Origin: an uncultured Faecalibacterium sp.
Lineage (GTDB): Bacteria; Bacillota; Clostridia; Oscillospirales; Ruminococcaceae
Assembly: GCA_934547065.1 (NCBI GenBank)
Contig: CAKTEF010000023.1
Location: forward strand, 1-20,959
Direction of reading: 5' to 3'
Length of the DNA: 20,959 bases
In this document: positions 1 through 6,243 of the stretch, piece by piece
Layout of the letters: every line of letters begins with the position of its first letter
Numbering within the stretch: position 1 is the stretch's first letter
Program-made: the position numbers and the translations under genes
Notes under the pieces: model-generated
The model's database searches: none
What the model saw: the letters and a program-made list of their open reading frames with translations, nothing else
Told to the model about the DNA's origin: nothing

Positions 1-131
1 CCAGGAAATGTCTTGGTTGGAAATCGCCTGCTGAAGTCTTCTTTGAAAGTGTTGCACTTGATTGACAATCTGCCGCTCTGGCGTGGCGGAAAGCCCTGCA
101 AGTTCCCCTTTGCGCTGCAAGGAAACCTCTT
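1..131. other. Intergenic start of window, nothing recognised
   Basis: No credible gene is visible in these bases. A 65-codon reading frame from 13 to 210 runs straight into the repeat elements that follow, has no ribosome-binding site and resembles nothing I know. The stretch up to 314 is therefore treated as intergenic, with repeats from 132 onwards. Confidence 0.5.
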
Positions 132-189
132 TGCCAAGGGCTCCCCTACTAGGGGAGCTGGCGAGCAAGGCGAGCCTGAGAGGTTGTAC
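132..189 (+). repeat. Extragenic repeat, type A (long-tail form)
   Basis: A CTCCCCT...AGGGGAG hairpin is followed by a variable GC-rich segment and the tail CCTGAGAGGTTGTAC. The same unit recurs in reverse orientation at 2192-2251, including the GGTTGTAC end, and shorter relatives lie at 4801-4854, 4942-4996, 2538-2594 and 16353-16407. Confidence 0.7.
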
Positions 190-219
190 AAAGGACGTGG
201 CTTGCCGTAGGCCGCCATT

Positions 220-280
220 GGCTTCCTCTTGAGGGGAAGCTGTCTGCGCAGCAGACTGATGAGGTGGAAACCTTGCGGCA
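220..280 (+). repeat. Extragenic repeat, type B
   Basis: A GGCTTCCTC...GAGGGGAAGC hairpin is followed by CTGTCTGCGCAGCAGACTG (a second hairpin), then ATGAGGTGGAAACC and TTGCGGCA. The near-identical unit at 2319-2378 shares both hairpins and the TTGCGGCA end. A reversed copy lies at 16261-16307. Confidence 0.7.
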
Positions 281-309
281 GCACCCGCTGCCCATGAGCC
301 GCAACCCGG

Positions 310-337
310 AGCTGTCACCGCAGGTGACTGAGAGGGT
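310..337 (+). repeat. Partial type B repeat overlapping the glycosylase 3' end
   Basis: AGCTGTCACCGCAGGTGACT matches the second hairpin of the type B unit (compare AGCTGTCGCCGCAGGCGACT at 2336-2355) and is followed by GAGAGGG. The minus-strand glycosylase stop codon (315-317) lies inside it, so the last codons of that gene are made of repeat sequence. Confidence 0.6.
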
Positions 338-899
338 AAGTGTTCTGGCACACCTCGCCGATCTTTTCCCGCAGGGCGAGGAAATCGGCAAAGGCTTCGG
401 GCTTGTTCTGGGGCTGGCGCAGCAGGGCGGCGGGGTGGAACGTACCCATGAACCATACGCCGTTCTTCTGCACAAAGGTCCCATGCTCCTTGGTCACCGA
501 GTAATCGGCGCGGATCATCCGCTGGGCGGCCACGCGCCCCAGGCAGACCACGATCCTGGGCTGCAGCAGGCGGAACTGCTCCCGCAGCCAGGGCATACAG
601 GTCTCGCTCTCGGCGGGCAGGGGGTCGCGGTTCTGGGGCGGGCGGCATTTGACAATGTTGGCAATATAGCAGTTGGCGGTGCGGTCCAGGTCGATGGCAA
701 ACAGATATTTGTCCAGCAGCTGGCCGCTGCGGCCCACAAAGGGCAGGCCCTGCTCATCCTCGCTCTGGCCGGGGCCCTCGCCCACAAACAGGACCTCGGC
801 GCTGCGGACCCCCTGCCCGAACACCACGTTCGTCCGCGTTTCGCACAGCCCGCAATTGCGGCAGGCAAGGCATTCAGCCTGAAGTGTTTCCCAATCCAT
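315..899 (-). CDS. Family 4 uracil-DNA glycosylase (Fe-S)
   Basis: A 194-residue protein that would remove uracil from DNA and so start base-excision repair in the cytoplasm. Seen: the paired cysteines C13/C16 and the later C85 and C101 expected to hold the 4Fe-4S cluster, the motif GEGPGQSED at 40-48, the uracil-pocket segment LPFVGRSGQLL at 52-62, KCRPPQNRDP at 84-93, and the C-terminal FHPAALLR at 154-161. These are hallmarks of the family 4 (TIGR00758) enzymes. The start at 899 is chosen because AAGAGG lies about 9 bases upstream; an in-frame ATG at 941 has no such site. The last seven residues (YPLSHLR) are encoded in a repeat element, so the tail probably differs from homologues. It is divergent from pta, with overlapping promoters. 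Confidence 0.9.
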   Translation of the reverse strand: MDWETLQAECLACRNCGLCETRTNVVFGQGVRSAEVLFVGEGPGQSEDEQGLPFVGRSGQLLDKYLFAIDLDRTANCYIANIVKCRPPQNRDPLPAESETCMPWLREQFRLLQPRIVVCLGRVAAQRMIRADYSVTKEHGTFVQKNGVWFMGTFHPAALLRQPQNKPEAFADFLALREKIGEVCQNTYPLSHLR

Positions 900-965
900 A
901 ACGGTAAACCTCTTACAAATGAAATGACATTTTCTTAACAAATCAACGAGGGATTTCTGCTACAA

Positions 966-994
966 AATATACCACAAAATTGCGGATTTGTCTT
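966..994 (-). promoter_or_regulatory. Promoter of the uracil-DNA glycosylase
   Basis: On the minus strand AAGACA (994-989), 17 bases, then TATATT (971-966) preceded by TGG (extended -10). Its -35 box shares bases 993-994 with the -35 of the pta promoter, so the two back-to-back promoters probably compete for polymerase. Confidence 0.5.
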
Positions 995-1020
995 GAAGTT
1001 TCCGGACTCTGTGCTAAAAT
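993..1020 (+). promoter_or_regulatory. Promoter of pta
   Basis: TTGAAG (993-998), 16 bases, then TAAAAT (1015-1020) with an extended TGC immediately before it. A small hairpin GGGCAC/GTGCCC (1031-1049) follows near the expected 5' end of the mRNA. Confidence 0.6.
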
Positions 1021-1087
1021 AAAACAGAGAGGGCACATCTGTGGTGCCCATCGACTGATTGCAAAGTAAATTCGGAGGTAATCAACA

Positions 1088-2113
1088 ATGGCTGATATGT
1101 TCGCGCCGCTGGTAGCACAGCTGAAGGCAAACCCCAAGACGATCGTTTTTACCGAGGGCAATGACCCCCGCATCCTGGAGGCTGCAAGCAAGCTGCTGGC
1201 TGAGGGCGTGCTGAAAGTTGTCATGGTTGGCAACGAGGCCGAGTGCAAGGCCGCTGCCGCCGCAGGCAATTTTGATATTTCCGGCGCCGAGATCATTGAT
1301 CCGGAGAACTACGCCGGTTTTGATGAGATGGTCAACACCATGGTCGAGCTGCGCAAGGGCAAGCAGACCGCTGAGGAATGCGCCGCACTGCTGAAGAAGT
1401 CCAACTACTTTGGCACCATGCTGGTGAAGATGGGCAAGGCGGACTGCCTGCTGGGCGGCGCGACCTACTCCACCGCCGACACCATCCGCCCCGCTCTGCA
1501 GCTGGTCAAGACCAAAAAGGGCGCACACCTGGTGAGCTCCTGCTTTATCCTGGACCGCGACTTTGGCGAGGAGGGCCTGAAGCGCATTGCCATGGGCGAC
1601 TGCGCCGTGAACATTGACTACACCGATACCGTGGACAAGGCTACCGGCGAAGTCAAGGTCAGCGCCGCTTCCAAGCTGGCTGAGGTGGCCGTTGAGACCG
1701 CCAAGACCGCAAAGCTGTTCGGCATCGACCCGAAGGTGGCCGTGCTGAGCTTCTCCACCAAGGGTTCCGGCAAGGGCGGCACCGTTGCCCTGAGCCACGA
1801 TGCCGTCATCAAGGCACAGGAGATGGATCCGGAGCTGGCTGTGGACGGTGAGCTGCAGTTTGACGCTGCCGTTGCTCCCGAGGTGGCACAGGTCAAGTGC
1901 AAGGGCAGCAAGGTCGCAGGCCAGGCCAACACCTTTGTGTTCCCCTGCATCGAGGCCGGCAACATCGGCTATAAGATCGCACAGCGCCTGGGCGGCTATG
2001 CTGCTTACGGCCCCATCCTGCAGGGTCTGAACGCTCCCATCAATGACCTGTCCCGTGGCTGCAACGCCGACGAGGTCTATAAGATGAGCCTGATTACTGC
2101 CTGCCAGTCCTGA
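1088..2113 (+). CDS. pta: Phosphate acetyltransferase
   Basis: A 341-residue protein, the usual size for the short single-domain Pta. It interconverts acetyl-CoA plus phosphate and acetyl phosphate plus CoA, the first step of acetate formation (with acetate kinase) or of acetate uptake in reverse. Seen: N-terminal IVFTEGNDPRILEAA, central LLGGATYSTADTIRPALQ, VAVLSFSTKGSGKG, and the C-terminal signature PINDLSRGCNADEVYKM that closes the active site in this family. GGAGGT sits 9 bases before the ATG. It has its own promoter and a strong terminator, so it is probably monocistronic. No acetate kinase gene (ackA) is in the window, although it is often adjacent in other Firmicutes. A butyryl-transferring relative (Ptb) is less likely given the Pta-type signature. 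Confidence 0.93.
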   Translation: MADMFAPLVAQLKANPKTIVFTEGNDPRILEAASKLLAEGVLKVVMVGNEAECKAAAAAGNFDISGAEIIDPENYAGFDEMVNTMVELRKGKQTAEECAALLKKSNYFGTMLVKMGKADCLLGGATYSTADTIRPALQLVKTKKGAHLVSSCFILDRDFGEEGLKRIAMGDCAVNIDYTDTVDKATGEVKVSAASKLAEVAVETAKTAKLFGIDPKVAVLSFSTKGSGKGGTVALSHDAVIKAQEMDPELAVDGELQFDAAVAPEVAQVKCKGSKVAGQANTFVFPCIEAGNIGYKIAQRLGGYAAYGPILQGLNAPINDLSRGCNADEVYKMSLITACQS

Positions 2114-2133
2114 TTTGTGAATTAAGCGCTTTT

Positions 2134-2166
2134 GCCCCCTCCGGTTTTGCACCGGAGGGGGCTTTT
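2134..2166 (+). terminator. Rho-independent terminator of pta
   Basis: Perfect 11-bp stem GCCCCCTCCGG (2134-2144) with CCGGAGGGGGC (2152-2162), a 7-base loop and a TTTT tail, 20 bases after the pta stop codon. Confidence 0.9.
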
Positions 2167-2191
2167 GCTGTATAAGGGAACGTGCAGCTTC

Positions 2192-2251
2192 GTACAACCT
2201 CTCAGCCATCGCTGACGCTCAGCAGCTTTCCTGGTAGGGGAGCCCTTGGCA
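2192..2251 (-). repeat. Extragenic repeat, type A, reversed
   Basis: Begins GTACAACCTCTCAG and ends TAGGGGAGCCCTTGGCA, the reverse complement of the unit at 132-189. It opens a cluster of five repeat modules that fills the space between pta and the SRP RNA promoter. Confidence 0.7.
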
Positions 2252-2318
2252 GGCCGTCGCGTTTCTAATCGTTAGCGCTTCGCTACGATTTGCCCTGCTG
2301 GCGTAAGGCTCCGCAAAA

Positions 2319-2378
2319 GGCTTCCCCAGCGGGGAAGCTGTCGCCGCAGGCGACTGATGAGGTGAAAACCTTGCGGCA
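2319..2378 (+). repeat. Extragenic repeat, type B
   Basis: Hairpin GGCTTCCCC...GGGGAAGC, then GTCGCCGCAGGCGAC and the ATGAGGTGAAAACC and TTGCGGCA tail. Closest relative in the window is 220-280. Confidence 0.7.
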
Positions 2379-2431
2379 GATGTCGGTTTTGGAGCGTCAG
2401 CGATAACAGCGGAAAGCAAATCTTATGCCAA

Positions 2432-2493
2432 AGGCTCCCCCTTGAGGAAAGACTCCCTCCGGCCGGAGGGAGTCTTTCCTCAAGGGGGAGCCT
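2432..2493. repeat. Perfect 62-bp palindrome
   Basis: Bases 2432-2462 are the exact reverse complement of 2463-2493, 31 bp per arm with no spacer. The outer arms (GGCTCCCCCTTGAGG) look like the hairpin head of the nearby repeats, while the centre is ACTCCCTCCGGCCGGAGGGA. It could form a cruciform or a very stable RNA hairpin. Confidence 0.9.
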
Positions 2494-2537
2494 ATTACGG
2501 CTCAAGGCTAGCTGCTGCTGAGCCTGGGACATGCGTT

Positions 2538-2594
2538 GCCTCTCCCTTTGGGAGAGGTGGCAACGCGCCAGCGTTGACGGAGAGGGCGAGCCAG
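2538..2594 (+). repeat. Extragenic repeat, type A (short form)
   Basis: GCCTCTCCC...GGGAGAGG hairpin, then TGGCAACGCG...CGTTGACGG and AGAGGGCGAGCC. It is nearly identical to 16353-16407. The upstream flank CTGGGACATGCGTT here and CTGGGAGATGCGTT there also match, so the repeated module is longer than the hairpins. Confidence 0.75.
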
Positions 2595-2605
2595 CTTCCG
2601 GGGAC

Positions 2606-2634
2606 TTGCATTCTCCCCCGAAACATGCTATAAT
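2606..2634 (+). promoter_or_regulatory. Promoter of the SRP RNA
   Basis: TTGCAT (2606-2611), 17 bases, TATAAT (2629-2634) with an extended TGC. The predicted start is near 2641. Confidence 0.8.
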
Positions 2635-2682
2635 AATCAAGCACAAATCGTGCCTTGTCGGACAGCGCCTGCTGCGCGGCTG

Positions 2683-2797
2683 GGCATACGGATGCGGGCC
2701 CTGTACGATGGGACCGCTGTGAACCAGGTCAGGTGGGGAACCAAGCAGCCTTAAGCGGCGTGCCCCGTGCGTTTCAGCAAGCCTGCATCCGTATGTC
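2683..2797 (+). ncRNA. ffs: Signal recognition particle RNA (4.5S type)
   Basis: Scaffold RNA of the signal recognition particle, which with Ffh targets nascent membrane and secreted proteins. Seen: the Ffh-binding helix 8 core CCAGGTCAGG, apical TGG-GGAA-CCA (a GGAA tetraloop) and AGCAGCC at 2724-2750, closed by CCGCT/AGCGG. The distal 17-bp stem pairs 2683-2699 with 2781-2797. The primary transcript is longer, about 2641 to 2845: 2659-2668 can pair perfectly with 2830-2839, just before TTTTTT. In B. subtilis the scRNA precursor is trimmed by RNase III, and a similar maturation is plausible here. The location immediately upstream of dnaX is typical of Firmicutes. No Alu domain motif was recognised, so I call it the small type. 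Exact mature ends are uncertain. Confidence 0.87.
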
Positions 2798-2829
2798 GAG
2801 CTACGCAAGGCGGGGGTCAAACCCCGTCA

Positions 2830-2845
2830 GCGCTGTCCGTTTTTT
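2830..2845 (+). terminator. Terminator of the SRP RNA precursor (long-range stem)
   Basis: GCGCTGTCCG (2830-2839) is followed directly by six T. Its partner CGGACAGCGC is 160 bases upstream (2659-2668). A local hairpin CGGGG/CCCCG (2811-2826) lies too far from the T tract to be a standard terminator. Some readthrough into dnaX, whose own promoter I did not find, seems likely. Confidence 0.55.
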
Positions 2846-2868
2846 ATTGCAGGAAAGGGGAGAGGCGG

Positions 2869-4767
2869 ATGTATCGCGCACTGTACCGCAAGTGGAGACC
2901 CCAGCGGTTTGAAGATGTGGTGGCCCAGCGGGCCATTGTGACCGCGCTCAAAAACCAGATCGCCACCGGCCGCGTGGGCCACGCCTACCTGTTTACCGGC
3001 GTGCGCGGCACCGGCAAGACCAGCTGCGCCAAGATCTTTGCCAAGGCGGTCAACTGCCTGCATCCCCACAACGGCGACCCCTGCGGCGAGTGCGAGATCT
3101 GCCGCGGCATCGACAACGGCAGCATCCTGGACGTGGTGGAAATGGACGCGGCTTCCAACAACGGCGTGGACGATATCCGCGACCTGCGCGATGAAACGGC
3201 CTACACCCCCAGCGCCTGCCGCTACAAAGTATATATCATCGACGAGGTACACATGCTCTCCACAGCGGCGTTCAACGCCCTGTTGAAAACGCTGGAAGAA
3301 CCGCCTGCCCACGTCATTTTTATCCTGGCTACCACCGAGATCCAAAAGGTGCCCGCCACCATCCTTTCGCGCTGCCAGCGGTACGATTTTACCCGCATCG
3401 GCCCGGAGGACATTGCCCGCCGGGTGGAGTATATCGCCGGGCAGGAGCAGCTGGAACTGACCCCGGAGGGCGCGGAGCTGATCGCCCGCCTGGCCGATGG
3501 TGCCATGCGCGATGCGCTGTCCATCCTGGACACCTGCGCGGGCGTTACGGCAAAGATCGACGCGGATGTGGTCCGCCGGATGGCCGGTGTGACCGACCGC
3601 AGCTACCTGTTCCGCATCTCGGATGCCGTGGAAGCCCAGGACGGGGCCGCGGCGCTGGCCCAGCTGGCCCAGCTGCGGCAGCAGTCGGTGGATGTCAAGC
3701 GGCTGACGGAGGAGCTGATCGCCCATTACCGTGCCCTGATGCTGGCGGCCCTGCCCGGCGGGCAGGCGCTGCTGTCCGGTGTTTCGCCGGAGGAAGAACA
3801 GCAGTATCTGGAAAAAGGCCCCCGCCTGGGCCAGCGGGAAGCCATCCGGGCCATCCGGACGCTGGGCAACGCGCTGGAACACATGACCCGCGGCAGCGAC
3901 CAGCGCATTGAACTGGAACTGGCGCTGTTCGGCCTGGCCGAACCGGCCCCGCAGGCGGCGGTACAGGCCGCCGCTGCCCCGGCCCGCGCAGCCGCTCCCC
4001 AGCCGGAAGCGCCCCGGCCCTTTGCTTCGGCCCCGGTGCAGCCCTTTGTGAGCACTTCGGCTCCCGCCGCCCCGGCGGCTCCGCAGCCTGCGCCGGAAGA
4101 AGCGCAGCCTGTGTCCGCCGCCCCGGCAGAGCAGTTTGCAGCGGCTGCGGAAGAACCGGAACCGGTTTCCGTGCCGCAGCCGCCCAGGGAGGAGACTCCG
4201 GCCGCGTCCGCTCCGGCAGAGGAGGAACAGCCGCCTCTGCCCGAAGAACCGCCGGTCCGGGCCGATGCCGCACCCCCCTGGGACGAGCCGCCCCGCGCGG
4301 TGCCGCCGGAACGTCCGGAAACGCCGCAGCCGGTCCCGGCACCGCAGGAGGAACCCGCCGCTGCTGCACAGCCGGAATACCGGGCAGACCCGACCCTGAA
4401 CAAGCCCCGCAAGGTGGCGGCGGCCGGGATCAACCCGTTCCCCCAGTGGGGCGAGGTGGTCCAGCTGCTGCAGGAAAAGGATCCCATGCTCTACACCTAC
4501 CTGAAAAAGTCGAAAGGCTATTTTGATGGGACGCGGGTGCTGATCGACGGCGGAAAGACGTTCCGGGATTTCATCCGTCAGAACAAGGACAGCCAGAAGC
4601 TGATCAAAAAGCTGATCGCACAGGTGTCCGGCGTGGCCGTGCCCATCGGCCCCTACGAGCCCAAGGCCGCCGGACGCACGGCGAACAACGCCGAGGAATC
4701 CCTCCACAAGCTGGAACAGCTGGGGCTGGAGGTGTCGATCGAGGAAAGCAACCGAAAGAAAAAGTGA
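2869..4767 (+). CDS. dnaX: DNA polymerase III subunit gamma/tau
   Basis: A 632-residue clamp-loader ATPase of the replicative polymerase. Seen: Walker A GVRGTGKT at 44-51, zinc cysteines C63, C72, C75 and C78, Walker B IIDEVH at 123-128 and sensor segment LATTE at 153-157. The SRC motif is at 167-169. After the AAA+ and collar domains (to about 380) comes a linker of roughly 150 residues that is very rich in Ala, Pro and Glu, then a conserved tau-like C-terminal domain from about 530 (INPFPQWGEVVQLL) to the end. The start at 2869 has GGGGAG upstream; an in-frame ATG at 2767 lies inside the SRP RNA and was rejected. No A-AAA-AAG slippery heptamer was seen, so a frameshifted gamma form is not indicated. 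ybaB and recR follow, as in many Firmicutes. Confidence 0.95.
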   Translation: MYRALYRKWRPQRFEDVVAQRAIVTALKNQIATGRVGHAYLFTGVRGTGKTSCAKIFAKAVNCLHPHNGDPCGECEICRGIDNGSILDVVEMDAASNNGVDDIRDLRDETAYTPSACRYKVYIIDEVHMLSTAAFNALLKTLEEPPAHVIFILATTEIQKVPATILSRCQRYDFTRIGPEDIARRVEYIAGQEQLELTPEGAELIARLADGAMRDALSILDTCAGVTAKIDADVVRRMAGVTDRSYLFRISDAVEAQDGAAALAQLAQLRQQSVDVKRLTEELIAHYRALMLAALPGGQALLSGVSPEEEQQYLEKGPRLGQREAIRAIRTLGNALEHMTRGSDQRIELELALFGLAEPAPQAAVQAAAAPARAAAPQPEAPRPFASAPVQPFVSTSAPAAPAAPQPAPEEAQPVSAAPAEQFAAAAEEPEPVSVPQPPREETPAASAPAEEEQPPLPEEPPVRADAAPPWDEPPRAVPPERPETPQPVPAPQEEPAAAAQPEYRADPTLNKPRKVAAAGINPFPQWGEVVQLLQEKDPMLYTYLKKSKGYFDGTRVLIDGGKTFRDFIRQNKDSQKLIKKLIAQVSGVAVPIGPYEPKAAGRTANNAEESLHKLEQLGLEVSIEESNRKKK

Positions 4768-4800
4768 GGATGAGCCGCAGGGCTTGACCGGACTGCCAAG

Positions 4801-4854
4801 GCCTCTCCCTTTGGGAGAGGTGGCAGCGCGTTAGCGCTGGCGGAGAGGGTGAGC
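4801..4854 (+). repeat. Extragenic repeat, type A (short form)
   Basis: GCCTCTCCC...GGGAGAGG, TGGCAGCGCGTTAGCGCTGG and CGGAGAGGGTGAGCC. With the reversed copy at 4942-4996 it occupies most of the 307-bp gap between dnaX and ybaB, where I see no gene and no convincing terminator. Confidence 0.7.
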
Positions 4855-4941
4855 CAGTTAAAAGTAGAACAGTAAACGCTGCAATGGACAAGCTCTTTCA
4901 AAGAGATTTTCCTATCGCTGCGAAGAAGTTTTTGTTAGCAT

Positions 4942-4996
4942 CCTCACCCTCTCAGGCCGCTTCGCGTCCAGCTCTCCCAAGGGGAGAGCCTTTGGC
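4942..4996 (-). repeat. Extragenic repeat, type A, reversed
   Basis: CTCACCCTCTCAG, a small GC hairpin, then GCTCTCCC..GGGGAGAGCC followed by TTTGGCA. It faces the copy at 4801-4854, so the two could fold against each other in a dnaX-ybaB transcript. Confidence 0.7.
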
Positions 4997-5074
4997 ATAA
5001 GGGTTTTATTTGATAGGATTCGCTGCGCTCCAAAACGAGCTGCTGCCATATAAAGTTACAAGGAGACATCAACT

Positions 5075-5413
5075 ATGAAAGCAAGAATGCCCGCAGGCTT
5101 TGGCCGCCCCGATATGAACGCCCTGATGCGTCAGGCTCAGAAGATGCAGGATGACATGAAGGCAAAGCAGGCTGAGCTGGAAGCTGCCGAGTACACCGGC
5201 AGTGCTTCCGGCGAAATGGTCACCGTGAAGATGAACGGCAAGCACGAAGTGCTGAGCATCACCATCAAGCCGGAGGCCGTGGACCCCGACGACATCGAGA
5301 TGCTGGAAGATCTGGTGGCCGCTGCCGTCAACGCAACGGTCAAGCAGGTGGACGAGACAGCCGAAGCCGAAATGGGCAAGCTGACCGGCGGCCTGAATAT
5401 CCCCGGTCTCTGA
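5075..5413 (+). CDS. ybaB: YbaB/EbfC family nucleoid-associated protein
   Basis: A 112-residue DNA-binding protein of the YbaB/EbfC family, dimeric and nucleoid associated in characterised members. Seen: the N-terminal MNALMRQAQKMQDDMKAKQAEL helix region (residues 14-35), the beta-strand segment SGEMVTVKMNGKHEVLSITI at 48-67, and VDPDDIEMLEDLVAAAVN at 72-89, all characteristic. AAGGAG lies about 10 bases before the ATG. It is separated from recR by 19 bases and is almost certainly co-transcribed with it. A role in recombinational repair together with RecR is often proposed from this conserved pairing but is not shown by sequence. Confidence 0.93.
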   Translation: MKARMPAGFGRPDMNALMRQAQKMQDDMKAKQAELEAAEYTGSASGEMVTVKMNGKHEVLSITIKPEAVDPDDIEMLEDLVAAAVNATVKQVDETAEAEMGKLTGGLNIPGL

Positions 5414-5432
5414 TCCAAACGGAGGAAACGTC

Positions 5433-6032
5433 ATGGGAACCAATGCAGCCCCGCTGGAAAAGCTGATCGAGGAGTTCAGCAAGTTCCCCGGCATCGGCCG
5501 GAAAGGTGCCACCCGGATGGCGTACCAGGTGCTGAGCATGTCGGATGAGGATGCGGCCGCGCTGGCCGGTGCCATCCGGAACGCCCACACCAAGCTCCAC
5601 CGCTGCCGTGTCTGCCAGAACTATACCGAGACCGAGCTGTGTCCCATCTGCGCCAGCGCCAAGCGCGACCGCTCCGTGATCTGCGTGGTAGAGACTCCCC
5701 GCGATGTGCAGGCATTTGAGCGCACCCGTGAATACCACGGCCTGTACCATGTCCTGCATGGCCTGATCAGCCCCATGGACGGCATCGGTGCGGAACAGCT
5801 GGCGGTGAAAGAGCTGCTGGCCCGCCTGGGCGACGGCGAGGTGAAAGAGGTCATTATGGCCATGAATCCCACGGTGGAGGGCGAAGCCACCGCCATGTAC
5901 CTGGCAAAGCTCATCAAGCCCTTGGGCATCAGGACCACCCGCCTGGCCTACGGCCTGCCCGTAGGTGCCAGCCTGGAATACACCGATGAGACCACCCTGT
6001 ACCGGGCTCTGTCCGGCAGAGGGGAGCTTTGA
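5433..6032 (+). CDS. recR: Recombination mediator RecR
   Basis: A 199-residue protein that acts with RecO (and RecF) to load RecA on gapped single-stranded DNA. Seen: helix-hairpin-helix region FSKFPGIGRKGATRMAY at 15-31, zinc cysteines C58, C61, C70 and C73, and a TOPRIM domain from about 81 (VICVVETPRD, then YHGLYHVLHG and AMNPTVEGEATAMYL). The length is standard. GGAGGAAA precedes the ATG. It ends the dnaX-ybaB-recR group and is followed by a terminator. Confidence 0.96.
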   Translation: MGTNAAPLEKLIEEFSKFPGIGRKGATRMAYQVLSMSDEDAAALAGAIRNAHTKLHRCRVCQNYTETELCPICASAKRDRSVICVVETPRDVQAFERTREYHGLYHVLHGLISPMDGIGAEQLAVKELLARLGDGEVKEVIMAMNPTVEGEATAMYLAKLIKPLGIRTTRLAYGLPVGASLEYTDETTLYRALSGRGEL

Positions 6033-6051
6033 GCAATTTTTCCCAAAAACA

Positions 6052-6079
6052 AAAAGCTGCCTTTTCGTGGGCAGCTTTT
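6052..6079 (+). terminator. Terminator of recR
   Basis: 10-bp stem AAAAGCTGCC (6052-6061) with GGCAGCTTTT (6070-6079), loop of 8, ending in TTTT. A second hairpin at 6174-6218 with six T on its plus-strand side gives further protection against transcription into the tmRNA gene. Confidence 0.85.
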
Positions 6080-6148
6080 CAAGGAGCAGGAAGTAAGTTG
6101 TGACTAATCAAACCGGACTGTTCACTCCGCCTTTGGCAGGGCCGCCCT

Positions 6149-6243
6149 GTTCGACTCCCATCGCTGGAACCATAAAAGCAACTCCCCCCACCGCAGCGCG
6201 GTGAGGGGAGTTGCTTTTTTGGTGGAGGCGATGGGAGTCGAAC
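6149..6243. repeat. 95-bp imperfect inverted repeat duplicating the tmRNA 3' end
   Basis: GTTCGACTCCCATCGC at 6149-6164 is the exact reverse complement of 6228-6243, which encodes the T arm and acceptor of tmRNA. ACCA at 6169-6172 pairs with the encoded tmRNA ACCA end (6220-6223). Inside, 6174-6194 pairs with 6198-6218 with one mismatch around a 3-base loop. Only a few bases near 6165-6168 and 6173 fail to pair. The innermost part (6174-6218) is a bidirectional terminator. Confidence 0.9.
6174..6218 (-). terminator. Terminator of tmRNA (bidirectional hairpin)
   Basis: 21-bp stem with one mismatch immediately after the encoded CCA of tmRNA. On the minus strand it ends GGGGAGTTGCTTTT; on the plus strand it ends in six T. 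It should therefore stop both tmRNA transcription and any readthrough from recR. Confidence 0.8.

Noticed and set aside
13..210. A 65-codon gene at the start of the window
   Set aside because: No ribosome site or recognisable sequence, and its second half is made of repeat.
132..345. CRISPR array
   Set aside because: Repeats are hairpin units in mixed orientation with irregular spacing and no spacer of constant length, and no cas gene is in the window.
2827..4707. A 626-codon minus-strand frame opposite dnaX
   Set aside because: It mirrors dnaX, and its Arg/Gly-rich stretches are the complement of the Pro/Ala linker. No start signal or family motif.
2869..4767. Programmed frameshift in dnaX giving a gamma form
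   Set aside because: Only five-A runs were seen (near 3811 and 4504), not the A-AAA-AAG heptamer, and no adjacent stem was evident. Post-translational or no gamma form is more likely.
6119..6172. A tRNA gene on the plus strand ending TTCGACTCCCATCGCTGGAA then CCA
   Set aside because: The T stem does not close and no D or anticodon arm can be drawn upstream. The likeness is explained by inverted duplication of the tmRNA end.
6174..6218. Attachment site of an integrated element at the tmRNA gene
   Set aside because: The duplicated tmRNA end is inverted and only about 80 bases away, with no integrase or cargo between. A true att scar would be a direct repeat.
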